NCBI RefSeq assembly: GCF_025698545.1
Contig: NC_068572.1
Span: 124,001 to 188,000, forward strand
Source: Gossypium raimondii
Taxonomy: Eukaryota > Streptophyta > Magnoliopsida > Malvales > Malvaceae
Direction: 5' to 3'
Length of the DNA stretch: 64,000 nt
Both the position numbers and the translations under genes were made by a program. A model generated the notes under the pieces. That model ran no database searches. It had not been told where the DNA came from and was given only the letters and a program-made list of their open reading frames with translations. This document shows, piece after piece, positions 1-12,918 of this stretch; position 1 is the stretch's first letter, and every line of letters begins with the position of its first letter.

Positions 1-1082
1 TTAATGTAAATTTTAATGAATGGTTGATTTGCTCTTTGATCTAACGTTAATGGACTAATTTGTTCATTTTTCAATAGAATAGATAGAATGCAAACTAAAT
101 CTTAATACAAAGGCCTCCATAATACTTCTAATAGTTAATTATCGTATTACATAACATAATAAAACAAACATCGATAAAACTCAAAAGAATATGAATATGT
201 TATTAGTTATATAGCATAAATGATTGATTCGTTGAAGTTTTAAACATGAGTTTAACGGTATATGCTAATTATATAAACTTTAATCTTGTGTAATTTTATA
301 CATGAAATTTTGATTTGATTTTTACAAATTACAACAACATTATCGAATTAGCAATATTTTATGTTGATATATTGTATACACAAACAATTATACTAATGTA
401 ACATGAAAATAAATATATGTATTTATTTTCTTAAATATGTATATATATGAATCACAATTCAAGTTTCATATATATAATTGCACCAAATCAAAAATTATAT
501 ATCAATTTACACATTAAACCAAAATTTATATATAAAATTGATATTTATCCATTTAATTTATTAGTTGCATATCGTCTAATACGGTGGCCAAAGAGAAATT
601 TTCAATCAAATAATTATAATAGGCAATGTAAAACATACTTAATAATTTTGACTTAAATAAATTTTTTTGTTAAACACCTATTTAACATATATCCAAATCG
701 TATTACTTCATCATTGCCCCTGATATTATATAAAACAAAACGTGCTTATATAAATTTTCCTCCAAAATTATATAAAGTTTTTGTTGCGGCTTTGTTGTAT
801 TCATATTAGATAATTGATGTCGGCATTATCTTGCTGGATTCATCACATACGACATGACATCTCTTAAATGTTTCATTCACGTGACCTTATTATCCCGGAT
901 TTCTTGTCCACATAATATTCGTACCAAACATTATGCATGATTATTACCTTTTTCTAAAACATAAATATTAATACATTTTTCGATTTATATTAACTTGTAT
1001 GAATTTAATTATCTTATAATACATCATTTAGCATCATGTATAAAATACAACGGTTAATTATAGGTCTTTCAGTAGAGTTAAG
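1..1082. other. AT-rich intergenic DNA, no gene seen
   Basis: Very AT-rich sequence with short unrelated open frames only. The longest, at 447-656, has no recognisable motif and is made largely of low-complexity AT codons. I see no RNA gene or clear promoter. Confidence 0.6.
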
Positions 1083-1345
1083 GATGATACTCGTTGAGGG
1101 ATGAAATGAGAAATTTATTTTGGGTTGAAATTAAATTATCATTTTATAATAGTAAAAATATAATTTTATTTTTTTAATAGTTAAATTTTTATAATTTTTA
1201 AAAGATTAAATCAATTTTTTATATTTTCAAGGGAGTCAAAGTACAATTTTATATTTATTAATTTAAAATTTCAAAAAGCCTAAATAAAAAAAAATTATTT
1301 TAGAGAGGCCGGGCCCGTGCCACTCCCCTAATTTCGGCCCAGCTC
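1083..1345 (-). repeat. Dispersed repeat family R1, copy 1
   Basis: Read on the minus strand, this stretch has the same order of phrases as 60051-60300: a GC-rich head with runs of G and C, then AT-rich text with short tracts such as AAATTAGTAAAG, AATTTAATCTTTTAAA and ACTATTAAAATAAT. Two further copies lie at 30770-30975 (-) and 31290-31490 (+). It has no coding capacity. I cannot assign the class; a decayed piece of an LTR element or a non-autonomous DNA element are both possible. Confidence 0.6.
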
Positions 1346-2174
1346 CTTAAGTAAAGTTTTAGAATTGAATAGAGAAAACAATTTTAAAAGAGATATTGTT
1401 TTAGGGCCTGATTTATTTTAATTTTTAATTTAATCGAGGTTCAATATGATAGATCAATCCAATCCAATTTAAATTAAATTATTTTAAAAAATAAATAGTT
1501 AAATTTTGATATTTTTATCTCAATAAGCAAAATTTTAATCATTTTAATTTTAATTTACAATTTATCAATCTAAATTTAACTCAATAAACAATTTTTATAC
1601 AATTTCTTAATCATTTTATTTTTTATAGATGATTTTAAAGATATAAGAAAATTGAAAGCAAAAGAAAAATTTTAATTAATTAATTTTAAATAATTTAATT
1701 TAAATTAAATTAAATTAGAGAAGATGTTAGTGAAGAACTTATAATAAATATATTTATCTCTTTAAGAATCGATGAAATGGTATTATTTTATGTCTAAAAC
1801 TAAAATTCTCATATTCATTCCGATTTAAGTTAAATATGAGTATTTTGCATAATTATTCTTTTATTCATTTTTGTTAAAAGGTCTTGAAAAATGATTTCGG
1901 TAATTGGAAAATATCTCAAAAAACATATTTACAGAATTTATATTAGTATAAATTATGAGTGTTAGTAATTTAAACTATATTGATATTAAGATATCGTATT
2001 TTACTAACGTTTTTCGTATGTGGTCCATAGTCATGCATAATAATTGAACTTTGAAATTAATTTATTTCCTTGGCATTCTAGAAGAATATGTACTCTTTAA
2101 ATATCTTACCTACTAAATAAATATTAAACAAAGTAAAATATCACATTAGCAAACTCAAATAAATTCATTCATTT
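1346..2174. other. AT-rich intergenic DNA
   Basis: Long AT-rich stretch with many short AATTTAATT-type tracts and no reading frame of note. I see no gene here. Confidence 0.5.
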
Positions 2175-2614
2175 AAAACATAAAATAATTTATTTGACTT
2201 TTTAACTTTATAAAAATTATTTTACATTTCCATTTAATTTTAATTTATTTCATACCTTAAATTTACATTGTTTGTTAAATCACCTCCAAAATAGATGAAA
2301 AAGTTTGTTAATTTTATTAACGTGACATATACGTGGATACCATATTAATAATTAATCAAAATTTTAAAATTTTAAAAATTCAAAAAATTATTACAAAGCA
2401 TAAAATATTTTTAAAATTTTTAAAAAATTAATTGCTAACGTGGCATATAAGTGGAATGCTCATCAATAAAATTAACAAACGTTAACTTTTTTCATTTATT
2501 GTGGGTGATTTTACAAATAATGCAAGTTAAAAGGTTAAAAAGACAAAAATTAAATGAGAGATTAAAATGACATTTTTATAAAATTAGAAGTTCAAATAAA
2601 TCATTATGCTTTTT
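2175..2614. repeat. Long inverted-repeat (foldback, MITE-like) element
   Basis: The left side (from about 2176, AAAACATAAAATAATTTATT) pairs with the reverse complement of the right side (ending near 2613, AAATAAATCATTATGCTTTT). The pairing continues inward through a GTTAATTTTATT phrase and an ACGTG(A/G)CATATA phrase into an AT-rich centre near 2360-2430. The arms are about 170-200 bases with many mismatches. There is no coding capacity, as expected of a non-autonomous foldback or MITE element. The ends are approximate and I did not find a convincing target-site duplication. Confidence 0.65.
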
Positions 2615-4799
2615 TAAAATGCAAAATATATTCGTTTTTATATAAAAAGAGATTAATATCTTGAAAAAAATATGAATTATAAAATTAGTTTTTAAAAAGA
2701 GAGGAATATTTTCCATTTCTTATTGATTAATCCATTTTCATTAATTGCCGTTAAGCCGGTGGAATGTGATCCAATTTTGTTAATCTAAACGACGCAGTTT
2801 CTTCTTAGACAGTCACTCACTGACATTGTTAATACCTTCCCATTAAGGTAATCATCTTAACCTGAAAACCTGTTGGCAATTTTATTTTCTAATTTTAGAA
2901 ATTTAGAACTTCAAATCCCTGCCCAAAACAACTACCATCACCGGCTATAGCCCGTTGCCAAAAGTATCCCAAATCTATTCCCCTTATCCATCTTCCAACC
3001 AATTCACACATGCCACGTGTTAATGATATTGGTTTAGCCACCACCCTCCAATTTGTTCAATCTGCCGGATGCCACTGATTGTTTATCTGAGCAACGGTCC
3101 ACGTTCGTTTTCAAGAAATAAAATAAAATCACAATCCTGGGAAAAATCAATAGTGGTGACAAAGCGCACTCTCTTAGACGACGCGTATGATAGACGCAGC
3201 CAATTGTACGGGACTTAGACTGCCCCAATCAGGTGGTCCCCTTTTAAGGAAACCTCTCTTAGTGAACTTTTGTCCGTGATTCCAGGGTTCCAACACGCGC
3301 CACTTTCACGTTTAAATTCCCGCACTATATTTTTTTTCTTTGGTGAAAACCTATAAAAGGCCCATCTACTATGTGTTTTTGGTTGATTTAGTCCCTTACT
3401 ATAATTGGTCTTTTCTTACCCTCTACTTTTTCCAAAAATAGTAATATTTTCTGTTTTCCTTTAGGTTCATCATAAAATTTGACGTTGTTTTTTTAAGTAA
3501 ATTCATTAATTTATTTAATGAATGGAATTATATAATTTAAAAAAATAATAATAAACATTTATCGTAGATAATAAAAGACAAGCTACATCAACACAACAAA
3601 TATTTTAGCCTCAGCATTAACAAAACATCATGACACGTTGACAATTGATTTTGTTACTACTCAAGTACGACATATCTGGGGTGATTGCAAACACTTAATA
3701 TGATAAGAAAATCAACCCCGAATGGTCCAAAACGGTGAGCTAAAATTGACAAAATACTCGAGCATTCACCAAACTAGAGAGGACAACAACAAAATCATCC
3801 CTAAAATCACTTATAAATCTAGGGTTACATGCATAAACAATACTAAAAAACATGCTACACGAGTTGACAAAAACTTCTAAAATTGAAAACTTATTAAATA
3901 ATGGAAAAATAAACAAAAAAACATATAAAATTTAAGACAATACGGGTTCAAATCGACTTGTGAAATAATTTATTATTTTAAAATACTCTCAAAGCAGAAA
4001 TAGATTAAGAAGCTAACGAAGAGTCATCCACTTTTCAATAAAAACAACTAGTGGCCGGTGGAAATTGTGAATACAACAAAGATACTAATAAAATAGATCT
4101 GTAAATTGAAAAGATAGAAGGCATGTATAGTAAATGAGAAAAATAAATAAAGAAAGAATTGGTGGAAGGAAGAAAAAGACGGGTAATAACTAGCCCGGAG
4201 GCTAGCATCGATCAAATAAAAGATCAGCAAACGACTTAAAGAAAAAAGAGAAAAAAAATTAGGATCAATTGAGATTAGCGTTGTTTATTTTTAAGACATG
4301 TAGTAGCAGTTAGATAAATATTGCACACGTCACCATATATTTAAGAAAAACAAGTCAAGATAAATTATTTAATGAAAATAAGTCCCCGTCATCATAATTA
4401 GGGACTAAATCAGATAAAAACACGTATTACAATAACCTTGTATAAATTTCTTTCCCTTGTACCAAAAAATCACAAATCTTTAAATTTAAAACATGAAAAG
4501 ATGTGTTTTACTAGAACACTCTCCCAAAAAATTGAAAACGTTGAACTTGTTTTGGAAGTCACCAAATAATCTTTGGTAGTTTAATATTAAAATTTCAGGC
4601 CACCAACCTTTTTAGTGACAAAAGAAAAAGTTGGCAATACAGTTCACAACTACAACTATATATTATTATTTCTCCAAATACAAATATTATTTTAAATATA
4701 TAAAATATACAATACTGATTTCTTTTTTCATCTAATTTTTTTACCGGGATAGAAATATTCATGAGTCGAGTTGGGTCTAAGCATGATATTAACATATTT
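2615..4799. other. Intergenic DNA; GC-richer island and a possible terminal-repeat element
   Basis: 2750-3330 is less AT-rich than its surroundings and carries a G-box-type CACGTG core at about 3015, but no supported gene. From about 3380 and back from about 4430, two arms of roughly 38 bases match as an inverted repeat (core TGATTTAGTCCCT). That could mark the ends of an element of about 1.05 kb, but the match is imperfect. I call no gene here. Confidence 0.4.
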
Positions 4800-5190
4800 T
4801 ATACTTACTCAAATCTGACCTCACCCGGCTCAAAACATGGGCCTAAAATTTGGTTCAAATCCGTCTATATTGTCAAAGACTAATTCAAGCCCATTTTAGA
4901 TATACTCATATTATTATTTTTAAAAAACATTTATTTTATTTTAATATTTAATAATTTTATACATTTTTTATTTATTGAAAATTTGTATATAGTCATCTTA
5001 CATCCGAGTATCATTATTATATTTAGTATAAGTTTATTTTTAATATATTATAAATTACATAATATAAAATATTATAAACTTAAAATGGGCCAGGCTAAGT
5101 TTAGGCCTTGAATATTAAAACTAAAGCCCAATTCATATTTTAAACAGGTTTAATTTTTTTACCTAAATTTATTTTTCAAGTATAATAATT
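4800..5190 (+). repeat. Dispersed repeat family R4, plus-strand copy
   Basis: This stretch shares its order of phrases with the reverse complement of 48385-48840: GGGCC-type head, a TCCGT/TCCAAATCCATTTTAG segment, TTTAATATTTAATAATTTTA, then a tail running from GGCCTTGAAT to TTTTAAACAGG. It is non-coding. Sequences built on a GGGCC...TTTAAACGGG frame are common interspersed repeats in large plant genomes, but I cannot name the class. Confidence 0.55.
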
Positions 5191-6060
5191 TTATTTAAAT
5201 CCTTCTAAATTTCGAATGAACCTCTGCTTCAACCGATATCTCAACCATGAATAGGTTTAGTGAATACAAAACTTGAACCAGAATAGTTGGCTTTTGCTAT
5301 TTTTGTATATTATATTGTATTTTAATTAGTTTTTTATTATAACCATGTGATAAATTTGGGTATTAAGCAAGAAAACAAAAGGAAAATGGGGGCCACAAAT
5401 ACTATCGTGTCATTGCGAATATTAGAAATATATAAAAATTTATTAAAGTACAATTAGCGATGAATATTTTGTCGGCAAAGTGTACGAGGTTTTTTACGCA
5501 TGGCTACGTGGACGCTTGATATCCATTCATGGAAAGTCTACTCTTCATTATAATACTCTGTCGTTTAGTCAAACTTCCCATTTTCATTTTTATTTGATTG
5601 AAAATATTATTATTTTAGCAATTATTTTCTTTCTTTGAAATGATGAGATGTCCCTGGTTGTGCTGGTGCCACTCCTTTTCCATGCGAACTTACGAAAATA
5701 TCCCTGGCTTTTTATGTTTATTTATCATGTTTGCCATGATTAATCAAATGAATGGAAAAGGACACCTGGCCTTTCCTATGCGAATATTTTATTTATCCTT
5801 TTCCGAATTATGGAAAGATTTATTTAGCCAAAAAACAAAGGAATTAAGGAAATATATATATATAGCGGTATTTTCAGTTAATTATTTGGTATAAAAAACT
5901 TAATGGGTCAAAAGTGACCCAAAATGAAAAAGGCCGTAATGGCCCAGCATTTGCGAGTAAAAATAGTCTCCTTGTTCTTCTTTCACTTCGTTCAATAGCT
6001 GAAGAAGCTCCACGCTTACTGAAAATCTACATTTTTTTCTTTTAAAAAGAGGGAAACACG
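5191..6060. other. Upstream region of the HAD-like gene
   Basis: There is no independent gene. An 84-codon open frame at 5640-5894 carries two similar short stretches (CCTTTTCCATGCGAA and CCTTTCCTATGCGAA) and no family motif. The promoter and 5' leader of the gene starting at 6061 must lie in about the last 200 bases. I cannot place a TATA box with confidence. Confidence 0.45.
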
Positions 6061-9000
6061 ATGATTCATCTTCAATTGTTAAGAAAATCGTCGCAGACTC
6101 GATCGAGAAAGCAGTTATCGCAGCTTTTCTCAACAATCTCTCAAATATCTTCGCAGCCATCCAAGCCGTGCGTTTCTATCAATTTTCTTTTTTAAATTTC
6201 TGATACCAGTTGCTTTGTCGATCCATTTAATTTCCTTCTTTTAGTTAAATTAGCAGGCCTTCTTTTGGCATTGCCTTCGATATAGACGGCGTCGTTTTGC
6301 GCGGGAACACTCCTATTGGTGGCGCTTCCCGAGCACTTAGGAGATTATACGACGGTTCCGGTATGTAATGCGTACTCGTGTATACCCATTTGCCTCTAAA
6401 ATGGTAATTTTTTACTTTTTCCCCTATAAATTCATGAAAAGGGGGAGACTAAGACGGACTGAAATTGCAAATATTGACTGTTCAAGGAGTTAAAGTACAA
6501 TCAAAGAAAACCTCATTTAGAATTAATTATCTATTTTTTGGTTATTCGTTCTTTTTTATGCAAGAACATTGGATTGACTCTGATTAGTTCATTTTTTTTC
6601 TGGCAGGTGTTTTGAAGGTTCCTTTTGTGTTTTTGACTAATGGTGAGTGAATTCTGTGTGTTCGTTTCCATGTCCTTAACGCTCATTTGTTTTTGATGGT
6701 TTCTTCTTTGTTTGCTGTACTGAAACTTAGATATGTATGATTTTGGCTGTTAAATGGCTAGGTTTGGCTATCTGTCATTACATTCTAGTCAATTACTTTC
6801 TAATTCATGTTTCATTATTATTTACCAGCATGACTTCTATAATTAATAAATGGATCTTACACATGTAAATGATAATGAATAGTGTACTAATAAGTAATGG
6901 ATTGGATCCTAGATAGCTGGCTTTTATAGAAAATTATGTTATCCGGATACTTCATTTTCTCTAAAATTATGTTATACAGATACGCTTCACCCGGTCACCC
7001 TGAATTATTAGAGTATAATAGAGACTTAAAATCACTATAGGTTTTAATTATGGTTTCCGATTTTCAGCATGATGAATGAGGCAGCCTATTTAAGATATTG
7101 TTGGCTCGAACTTCTCACTTTTTACAGGGGGCGGTATTCGTGAATCAAAAAGAGCTGCGGAGTTGTCAGAACTCCTGGGTGTAAAGATTTCTCCTTCACA
7201 GGTTATATCGTTTGATGTTTATATTATTCCTTTATTTTTAATTGTTAGTAAAGAAAGCCTCGTGGATGGTGGTGTTAGTGGCTGACAAATTACTTTTAAT
7301 TCATTCCAGGTATTGCAGGGCCATTCACCTTTTAAACAGCTGGTGAACAGGTACAATTTATAATTTATTAGGGTTCTTTGTTTCCTCCAAAATGTTGTAG
7401 CAAATATGACCTCTACATGTATTTGTTGAAAAAATTTGAAGGATAACTGTGTTATTTTCATGGAGACAATTATTAATTTGGAGGGAACACTTTAAAGGAA
7501 AGGAAAGGTCCAAACGAGAGTCAAGCATCTTGTTTTTAAGTTATGTAATCTAATTGTCTCACTATTTATTATTGTCATTGCCATTTAGGTTTGAGAATGA
7601 ATTAATTGTTGCTGTTGGGAAAGGCGAACCTGCTGTGGTGATGTCCGAATATGGATTTAAGTAAGTTTCTTAATTATACTTCTTGCTATGTCATTGGAGA
7701 TGCTAACTGCTTTGCTAAAAAATGCTGATAAAATTTTGGATGGAAGTTCTGACTGATTTGTGTCTATCAATTTTGATATGCAGAAACGTGATTTCAATAG
7801 ATGAGTATGCACTGTACTTTGACAACATTGACCCACTGGCACCGTACAAGAAATGGGGCACCATAGATTTTGCTGTCGAAAGAAATAGAAAATGCAGCAT
7901 TAATTCCAAGAGAGTTCAGGCAGCATTTATCGTTAGTGATTCTGTTGATTGGAGCAGGGACATTCAGGTCACCTTAAATAATATAGCCATATCAATGCTC
8001 ATTCCATGACAATACTTAATTGATGTTTAATCTAGAATGACTTAATCATAGCATCAGATCTTTTTAATATCAGGTTCTTTGTGATATTTTAAGAACCGGA
8101 GGTCTTCCTGCAAGTGAAGAAGGGCCTCAACCGCCTCTTTATTTTGCACATGATGACCTTAAATATCAGGTTAGTTAAGATTGATGCTTTAGAACTCAGT
8201 TGCTTTTTACCTTCTATGGAGCCTTTTCTTACAAGTAGTAATACACTGATGAGATGCTGTTAAAGGTAGGGTGCTTTTCCTTCTGAACGTTTGGGCATGG
8301 GAGCATTCAGAATTGCACTGGAATCGGTCTTCAATAGGTAAGGGTTGAGTGTATATAGACAGACGATTATTCTTTAATTTTACTGTTAGATATTACCATC
8401 CTTTCCTTTTGAATTTTCTGAAAATGATTCCTTCACGTGGTCTATTTGTTTAAGTATTACTATATTAATCTGGAATTCCTCATTAGTCTTTGTTAGCAGT
8501 TAATGCTCAAGAGACAGCTTTGTTAATTCCACTAAATTAAACATGCAGCATTCATGCTGAAGCTCTGAAGTATACATATTTTGGAAAGCCGAATCCAGTT
8601 GCATTTAAGAATGCTGAAGTTGTGCTAAAGCAACAAGCCTCGTTCATTTATCGTGAGCTTAACATCGTGAACCATGCAAACTCTGGAAGTCATGACTTCC
8701 AGACACTATATATGATAGGAGATAATCCTGCAGTCGACATCAAGGGTGCACGGCAGGTTTGTCTCTCTTCCCAGTTCATATTTTTATGTCTGTGATGTAA
8801 AGCTATTAACAGTGGGAGGAAACCGTGGTTCATATCCCAGGCTGGAAATCCTTGGTTTCCCATTTTGACAAGGACTGGTGTTTTTAAAGGAGATCATCAT
8901 TCTAATCATCCAGAGTTTCCAGCCAATATGGTAGGCACTTCAACTCTCACCGAATATTGTTATCTTTTTTACCAAACCAACTTGATATGAACCTTAACCT

Positions 9001-9115
9001 TTGGTTTCGATTAGCACCACCCTAAAACACTTTGTTGTTACTGTTGCAGGTTGTTGACACTGTGGAAGAAGCTGTGGACTTTATTCTTAGAAATGAGCAT
9101 CAAATCTCAGATTAG
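6061..9115 (+). CDS. HAD-superfamily hydrolase, CECR5/HDHD5-like (12 exons)
   Basis: Likely a phosphatase-fold protein of the HAD superfamily, class of human CECR5/HDHD5 and yeast YKR070W; the physiological substrate is not known to me. I read exons 6061-6167, 6257-6360, 6607-6642, 7128-7201, 7310-7350, 7589-7660, 7784-7967, 8074-8169, 8270-8337, 8549-8756, 8841-8930 and 9050-9115. All junctions are GT-AG and the total of 1146 bases keeps one frame (381 aa). HAD motif I is FDIDGVV (about residues 40-46), motif II FLTNGGG (about 80), motif III the Lys of FGKPNP, and motif IV MIGDNPAVDIKGAR (about 315-328). The N-terminus is rich in Arg, Ser and Gln with no acidic residue for some 30 residues, which fits a mitochondrial transit peptide by inference. 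It looks intact. The ATG at 6061 opens the frame that is continuous with exon 2. Confidence 0.9.
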
Positions 9116-11049
9116 CAGCCGAATCAAATGGTATTCATCCATTTGAGTTAAATTCCATCCATTTCAAATTCGATTTCTTAGTTTGAGTCACATTAAAGAA
9201 AGCTTGATTACAATTTTTTTTCCCTTACATTTTATATTCTCCAAGTGGCAGTCATGTCTCGGGGGTCTAAGGTCACATATGGTGAAAACTCAAACTATGG
9301 CCCTAATTTTGCTTTTGAGACCATTGCCATTCTTGTTTCTCTTCATTTCTTCATTAGCACTTAACCAATCATATAGTTTGAATTTTATATTGTTTGCTTC
9401 ACCCCTTTAATATATTAAAAAAAGATATATTATTTTATATAATGATTTCAATCTTCTGGAAAGCATTGATTAAGACCATATATTATATACATCAGTCATC
9501 ACCTTTAGGTCTAATCAAAATTATTAATGGAATAAATATCTCAAACTATGTAAAGTAACATTTGATTTTGAACCTTTTCCTTTTGCCCAAGTGTAATATT
9601 TATGTTTCTTTCCTTTGTCTATCCTTTTAGTTAGCGGCGCATGTGTTTCATTAATCCTTATTTCTTTTTATAATTAAGCAATGGTTTGAATTGGTTGAAC
9701 CCTTTATTTTATATATCAATCATATGAAAACTACTAATTTTGTATTGTTCTTATTTGATTGAAATTTTTAACACGTATGTGTATAAGGATAGTAGTTGTA
9801 CTTGTTTGCTTGTTTGGTAGGTAGATGAGTGTTTTAATAATGATACAAAGTAATATATGATAGTTTATACGAGGGGTTAAACTGACTTAGTTAATAGTTT
9901 TGCACTCAAGTCGAATAGATTGGTTATGATTTTTCTAACTAAATTGGTTCACTTAACAGATTTATAATATTATATAATTTTAACTTTTTAAAATATATTT
10001 GTAATATATAATATATATAAAATTATAACCAAAATCCAATTAAACTTTTATTTGTGTTTTATTTCTCATATTTAGAAAAAATTATAAAAAATTTAACCAA
10101 CTGAACACCAATGCTAAGTACTGAAGTTGGTCAAGTAGTCGGCTAAATTACGATTGATTAAGTCAATTTTAATTTATTCAATCAATTTAAACTACTTTTT
10201 TTATTTACATAGAGTGAAAATGTCACGATGAAATAAAAGTAAGTTACTAGCTTCATGATTATTGTTCTACGCTTCATATATTATTATCTATTTAAGGTTT
10301 TTTATCTTTTAAATTATGTGAAGCTTCGCCTAAATAAAATTGTTTTTGACAACTTATCCTTATATTCCGCTATAAAAAGGACAAAGATCTTTTGCGACGA
10401 CCAGCTTGCTGCCAAGTCATCGTGGGACAATCAAATACCGCCACGCAAGCAAATCGGTGTTGTTTTAGTACATAAAACAAAAAAATACACAACTGCTTCA
10501 TCATCACATTTATATTAGGTAATAATAAATATCATTTTTTCTTAATTATTTGACACATTAAATAATTATTTAGTTGAATAAAATTTTTGGAATTTATTTG
10601 TAACGTGTAATAACAGTTTAAATTCAATCCATTTATTGTCCGATTCGCATGATTTAAGTATTGACTTGGCGTATAATTAGGGGTTTAGTCACTCTGAATC
10701 GGTTTTTTGCCTGAATATTACCTAAAATTACAATTTATTTTTATAAAATAGAACATATATAAATAAATAAAACCCTGAAATTCGAAGTTTTCTTTTTTCT
10801 TTTGTTTTTAATTTTATTGCTGTGTGTTTTCTTTTCATTCTTTCTCTTTCCAAAGCATTCTCTTTTGTTTCTGCTTGGACGGTAAATTCTTGGGGTTCAA
10901 ACACTTTTCTCCTCCTGTCCAGTGGAGAAAGTGAAGGAAAAAGAACAGAAAAAAAGAGAGGAAAGAGAAAGAAAATAAATCCAAAAAGTAAATATTAGGA
11001 GGGAAAGTTTTTTTAAGATTCTTTAAAAAAAAAAAACTATTATTGAAAC
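9116..11049. other. Intergenic: HAD-like 3' region and RLCK upstream region
   Basis: The 3' UTR of the HAD-like gene should occupy the first few hundred bases. The remainder is AT-rich. Open frames at 9183-9410 and 10255-10518 have no recognisable motif. 10790-11049 is CT/GA-rich and probably holds the 5' leader of the kinase gene, with an A-rich run directly before its ATG. Confidence 0.45.
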
Positions 11050-12918
11050 ATGGGTTGTTTTGGTTGCACTGGTCATTCAACCGACGATTCAGACTTCCCA
11101 AGAAACAAGAACAACAGGAGGAATGCTAACAACAGCAATAAAAACAAACCCCATGATCAAAGACAAGCCGGTTCCGGTTCCAGTTCCTGTTCCAGTTCCA
11201 GTTCCGGTACTGGTTTTTGTTCTTTCTATGTTTTCCTTTTCCCTTTTTCTGCGATGATATGCATTGTGTTTGATCATGTTTTTGTGTTTTTTTTTATATC
11301 CCCATCTTGATCTTGTGATATGAAATTTTATTAGGTAATATCATGGAACTAGTGTTTTTTGTTTGTTTGCATGATATGATAGGAAAGGGCACTTCTATTT
11401 TTATAATCCAAAACCCCTGCTACTATTTTTATTTTGTCCTTGTTGGATGTTTTTTTAACTATTGATGATTTGGGGTCATTACAAGACAATCTCTGTAGCT
11501 TGTCTTATGTTTCTCTTGTTTCGGTTTTGGGGTTCCATCTGCTTGAAGTAAAAAAAGCATCAAAAGAGAGTGTAAGGAAGGAAGAAGCATCTAAGGATGA
11601 GGAGTTATTGATGGAGGTAAGGAATTTGAGTTTGCATGGTGGTGAGGATTCCAAAGTTGGAAAAGCTATCATGCGGGCACAGTTGTTTACATTCGATCAA
11701 GTCATAGCTGCAACTGGAAACTTTAGGTCCGATTATTTCTTGGGGGAAGGTGGTTTCGGTAAAGTTTACAAGGGATTCTTGGAGGACACAAACGAGGTTT
11801 TCATTGTCTCTTACAGATTTTTGCATCGTGCATTGTGTTCTTCGTTGAAGTTGGTGTGGTTACTTACTTTTCCCCTTTACTTGCCTGTTGTATAGGTTGT
11901 TGCTATTAAGCAACTTGATCAAGATAGTCTTCAGGGCAGTAGGGAATTCGCTGCCGAAGTATTGACGTTAAGCACAGCTGAGCACCCGAATCTCGTGAAA
12001 TTAATAGGGTTTTGTGCCGAGGATGAACAAAGACTATTGCTTTACGAGTACATGCCATTAGGGTCTTTGGAAAACCATTTGCATGGTAAGAAAAATTCCC
12101 CTGCTGATTTCATTAGTTTTCTGTCGTATGAAATGACGACGTATTAAACTTTGTGGATACAGATCTCTCACCTGACCAAAAACCACTCGATTGGAACACG
12201 AGAATGGAAATAGCAGCTGGTATGGCGAGGGGATTAGAGTATTTGCATGTTAAAATGAAGCCACCGGTCATATACCGTGACTTGAAGTGCTCCAATATTT
12301 TGCTTGGTGAGGGATATCATGCCAGGCTCTCTGATTTTGGCTTAGCCAGAGTTGGTCCTAGTGGGGATAAAACTCATGTTTCTACAAGGGTTATGGGCAC
12401 TTATGGTTATTGTGCACCGGATTATGCAATGACTGGACAGTTGACGTTTAAATCTGATATTTACAGCTTAGGGGTTGTCCTTTTGGAACTGATTACGGGT
12501 AGGAAAGCAGTTGACTATTCGAAAGATCGTAATGAACAATATCTTGTTGCTTGGGTAAGAAGAAACTTATTCCCACTTTTATCAATTCAATATCTTCATT
12601 TGGTTACATTCTCGGTTTTCGGTTATTTGACTGCAGGCACGACCTTTGTTTAAAGACCGAAGGAATTTTTCGCAAATGGTTGATCCTCTGCTACAAGGTC
12701 AGTATCCGATGAAAGGTCTCTACCAAGCATTGGCCGTTGCTGCAATGTGCGTACAGGAACAGCCTAACATGCGTCCAGCTATATCCGACGTAGTTATGGC
12801 TCTGAATTACCTAACCGTCCAGAAATACAACCCTAACAACTCTGCTCAGAGCTCACGAAGGAGCATGACATTGTCACCGGGGAAAGGACGAGTTGCAGAT
12901 CATGTTAAGAGTTTCTGA
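11050..12918 (+). CDS. Receptor-like cytoplasmic kinase, RLCK-VII (PBS1-like/PBL) type
   Basis: A serine/threonine kinase expected at the plasma membrane: it starts MGCFGC, a classic myristoylation (Gly2) and palmitoylation (Cys3, Cys6) signal. Members of this class relay signals from surface receptor kinases. Exons 11050-11206, 11549-11796, 11896-12085, 12163-12554 and 12637-12918 join in frame to 422 aa with GT-AG junctions. Kinase landmarks are the glycine loop GEGGFGKV, the catalytic Lys in VVAIKQL, the catalytic loop [10 protein letters not shown] (an RD kinase), DFGLAR, and a Thr/Ser-rich activation loop [16 protein letters not shown]. The usual APE motif reads APD here, a conservative change. 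The IYRDLK and [19 protein letters not shown] strings are typical of RLCK-VII members near PBL5, 7, 23 and 26. I cannot give an orthologue. The first intron donor lies inside a hexanucleotide repeat. Confidence 0.85.
11165..11210 (+). repeat. GGTTCC/AGTTCC hexanucleotide repeat across the exon 1 end
   Basis: Six to seven degenerate copies of a GTTCC(A/G/T) unit encode a Ser/Gly-rich stretch at the end of kinase exon 1. The inferred splice donor (GTACTG, from 11207) sits at the last unit, so repeat-length change could alter the linker and the distance to the donor. Confidence 0.7.

Noticed and set aside
3940-4860. GGTTCAAAT strings resembling a tRNA T-loop
   Set aside because: No acceptor stem or anticodon arm could be built around them.
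5640-5894. 84-codon frame upstream of the HAD-like gene
   Set aside because: No recognisable domain, internal short repeats, no supporting context.
10255-10518. 87-codon frame in the spacer before the RLCK gene
   Set aside because: AT-driven N-terminus, no motif, no evidence of a promoter or splice partner.
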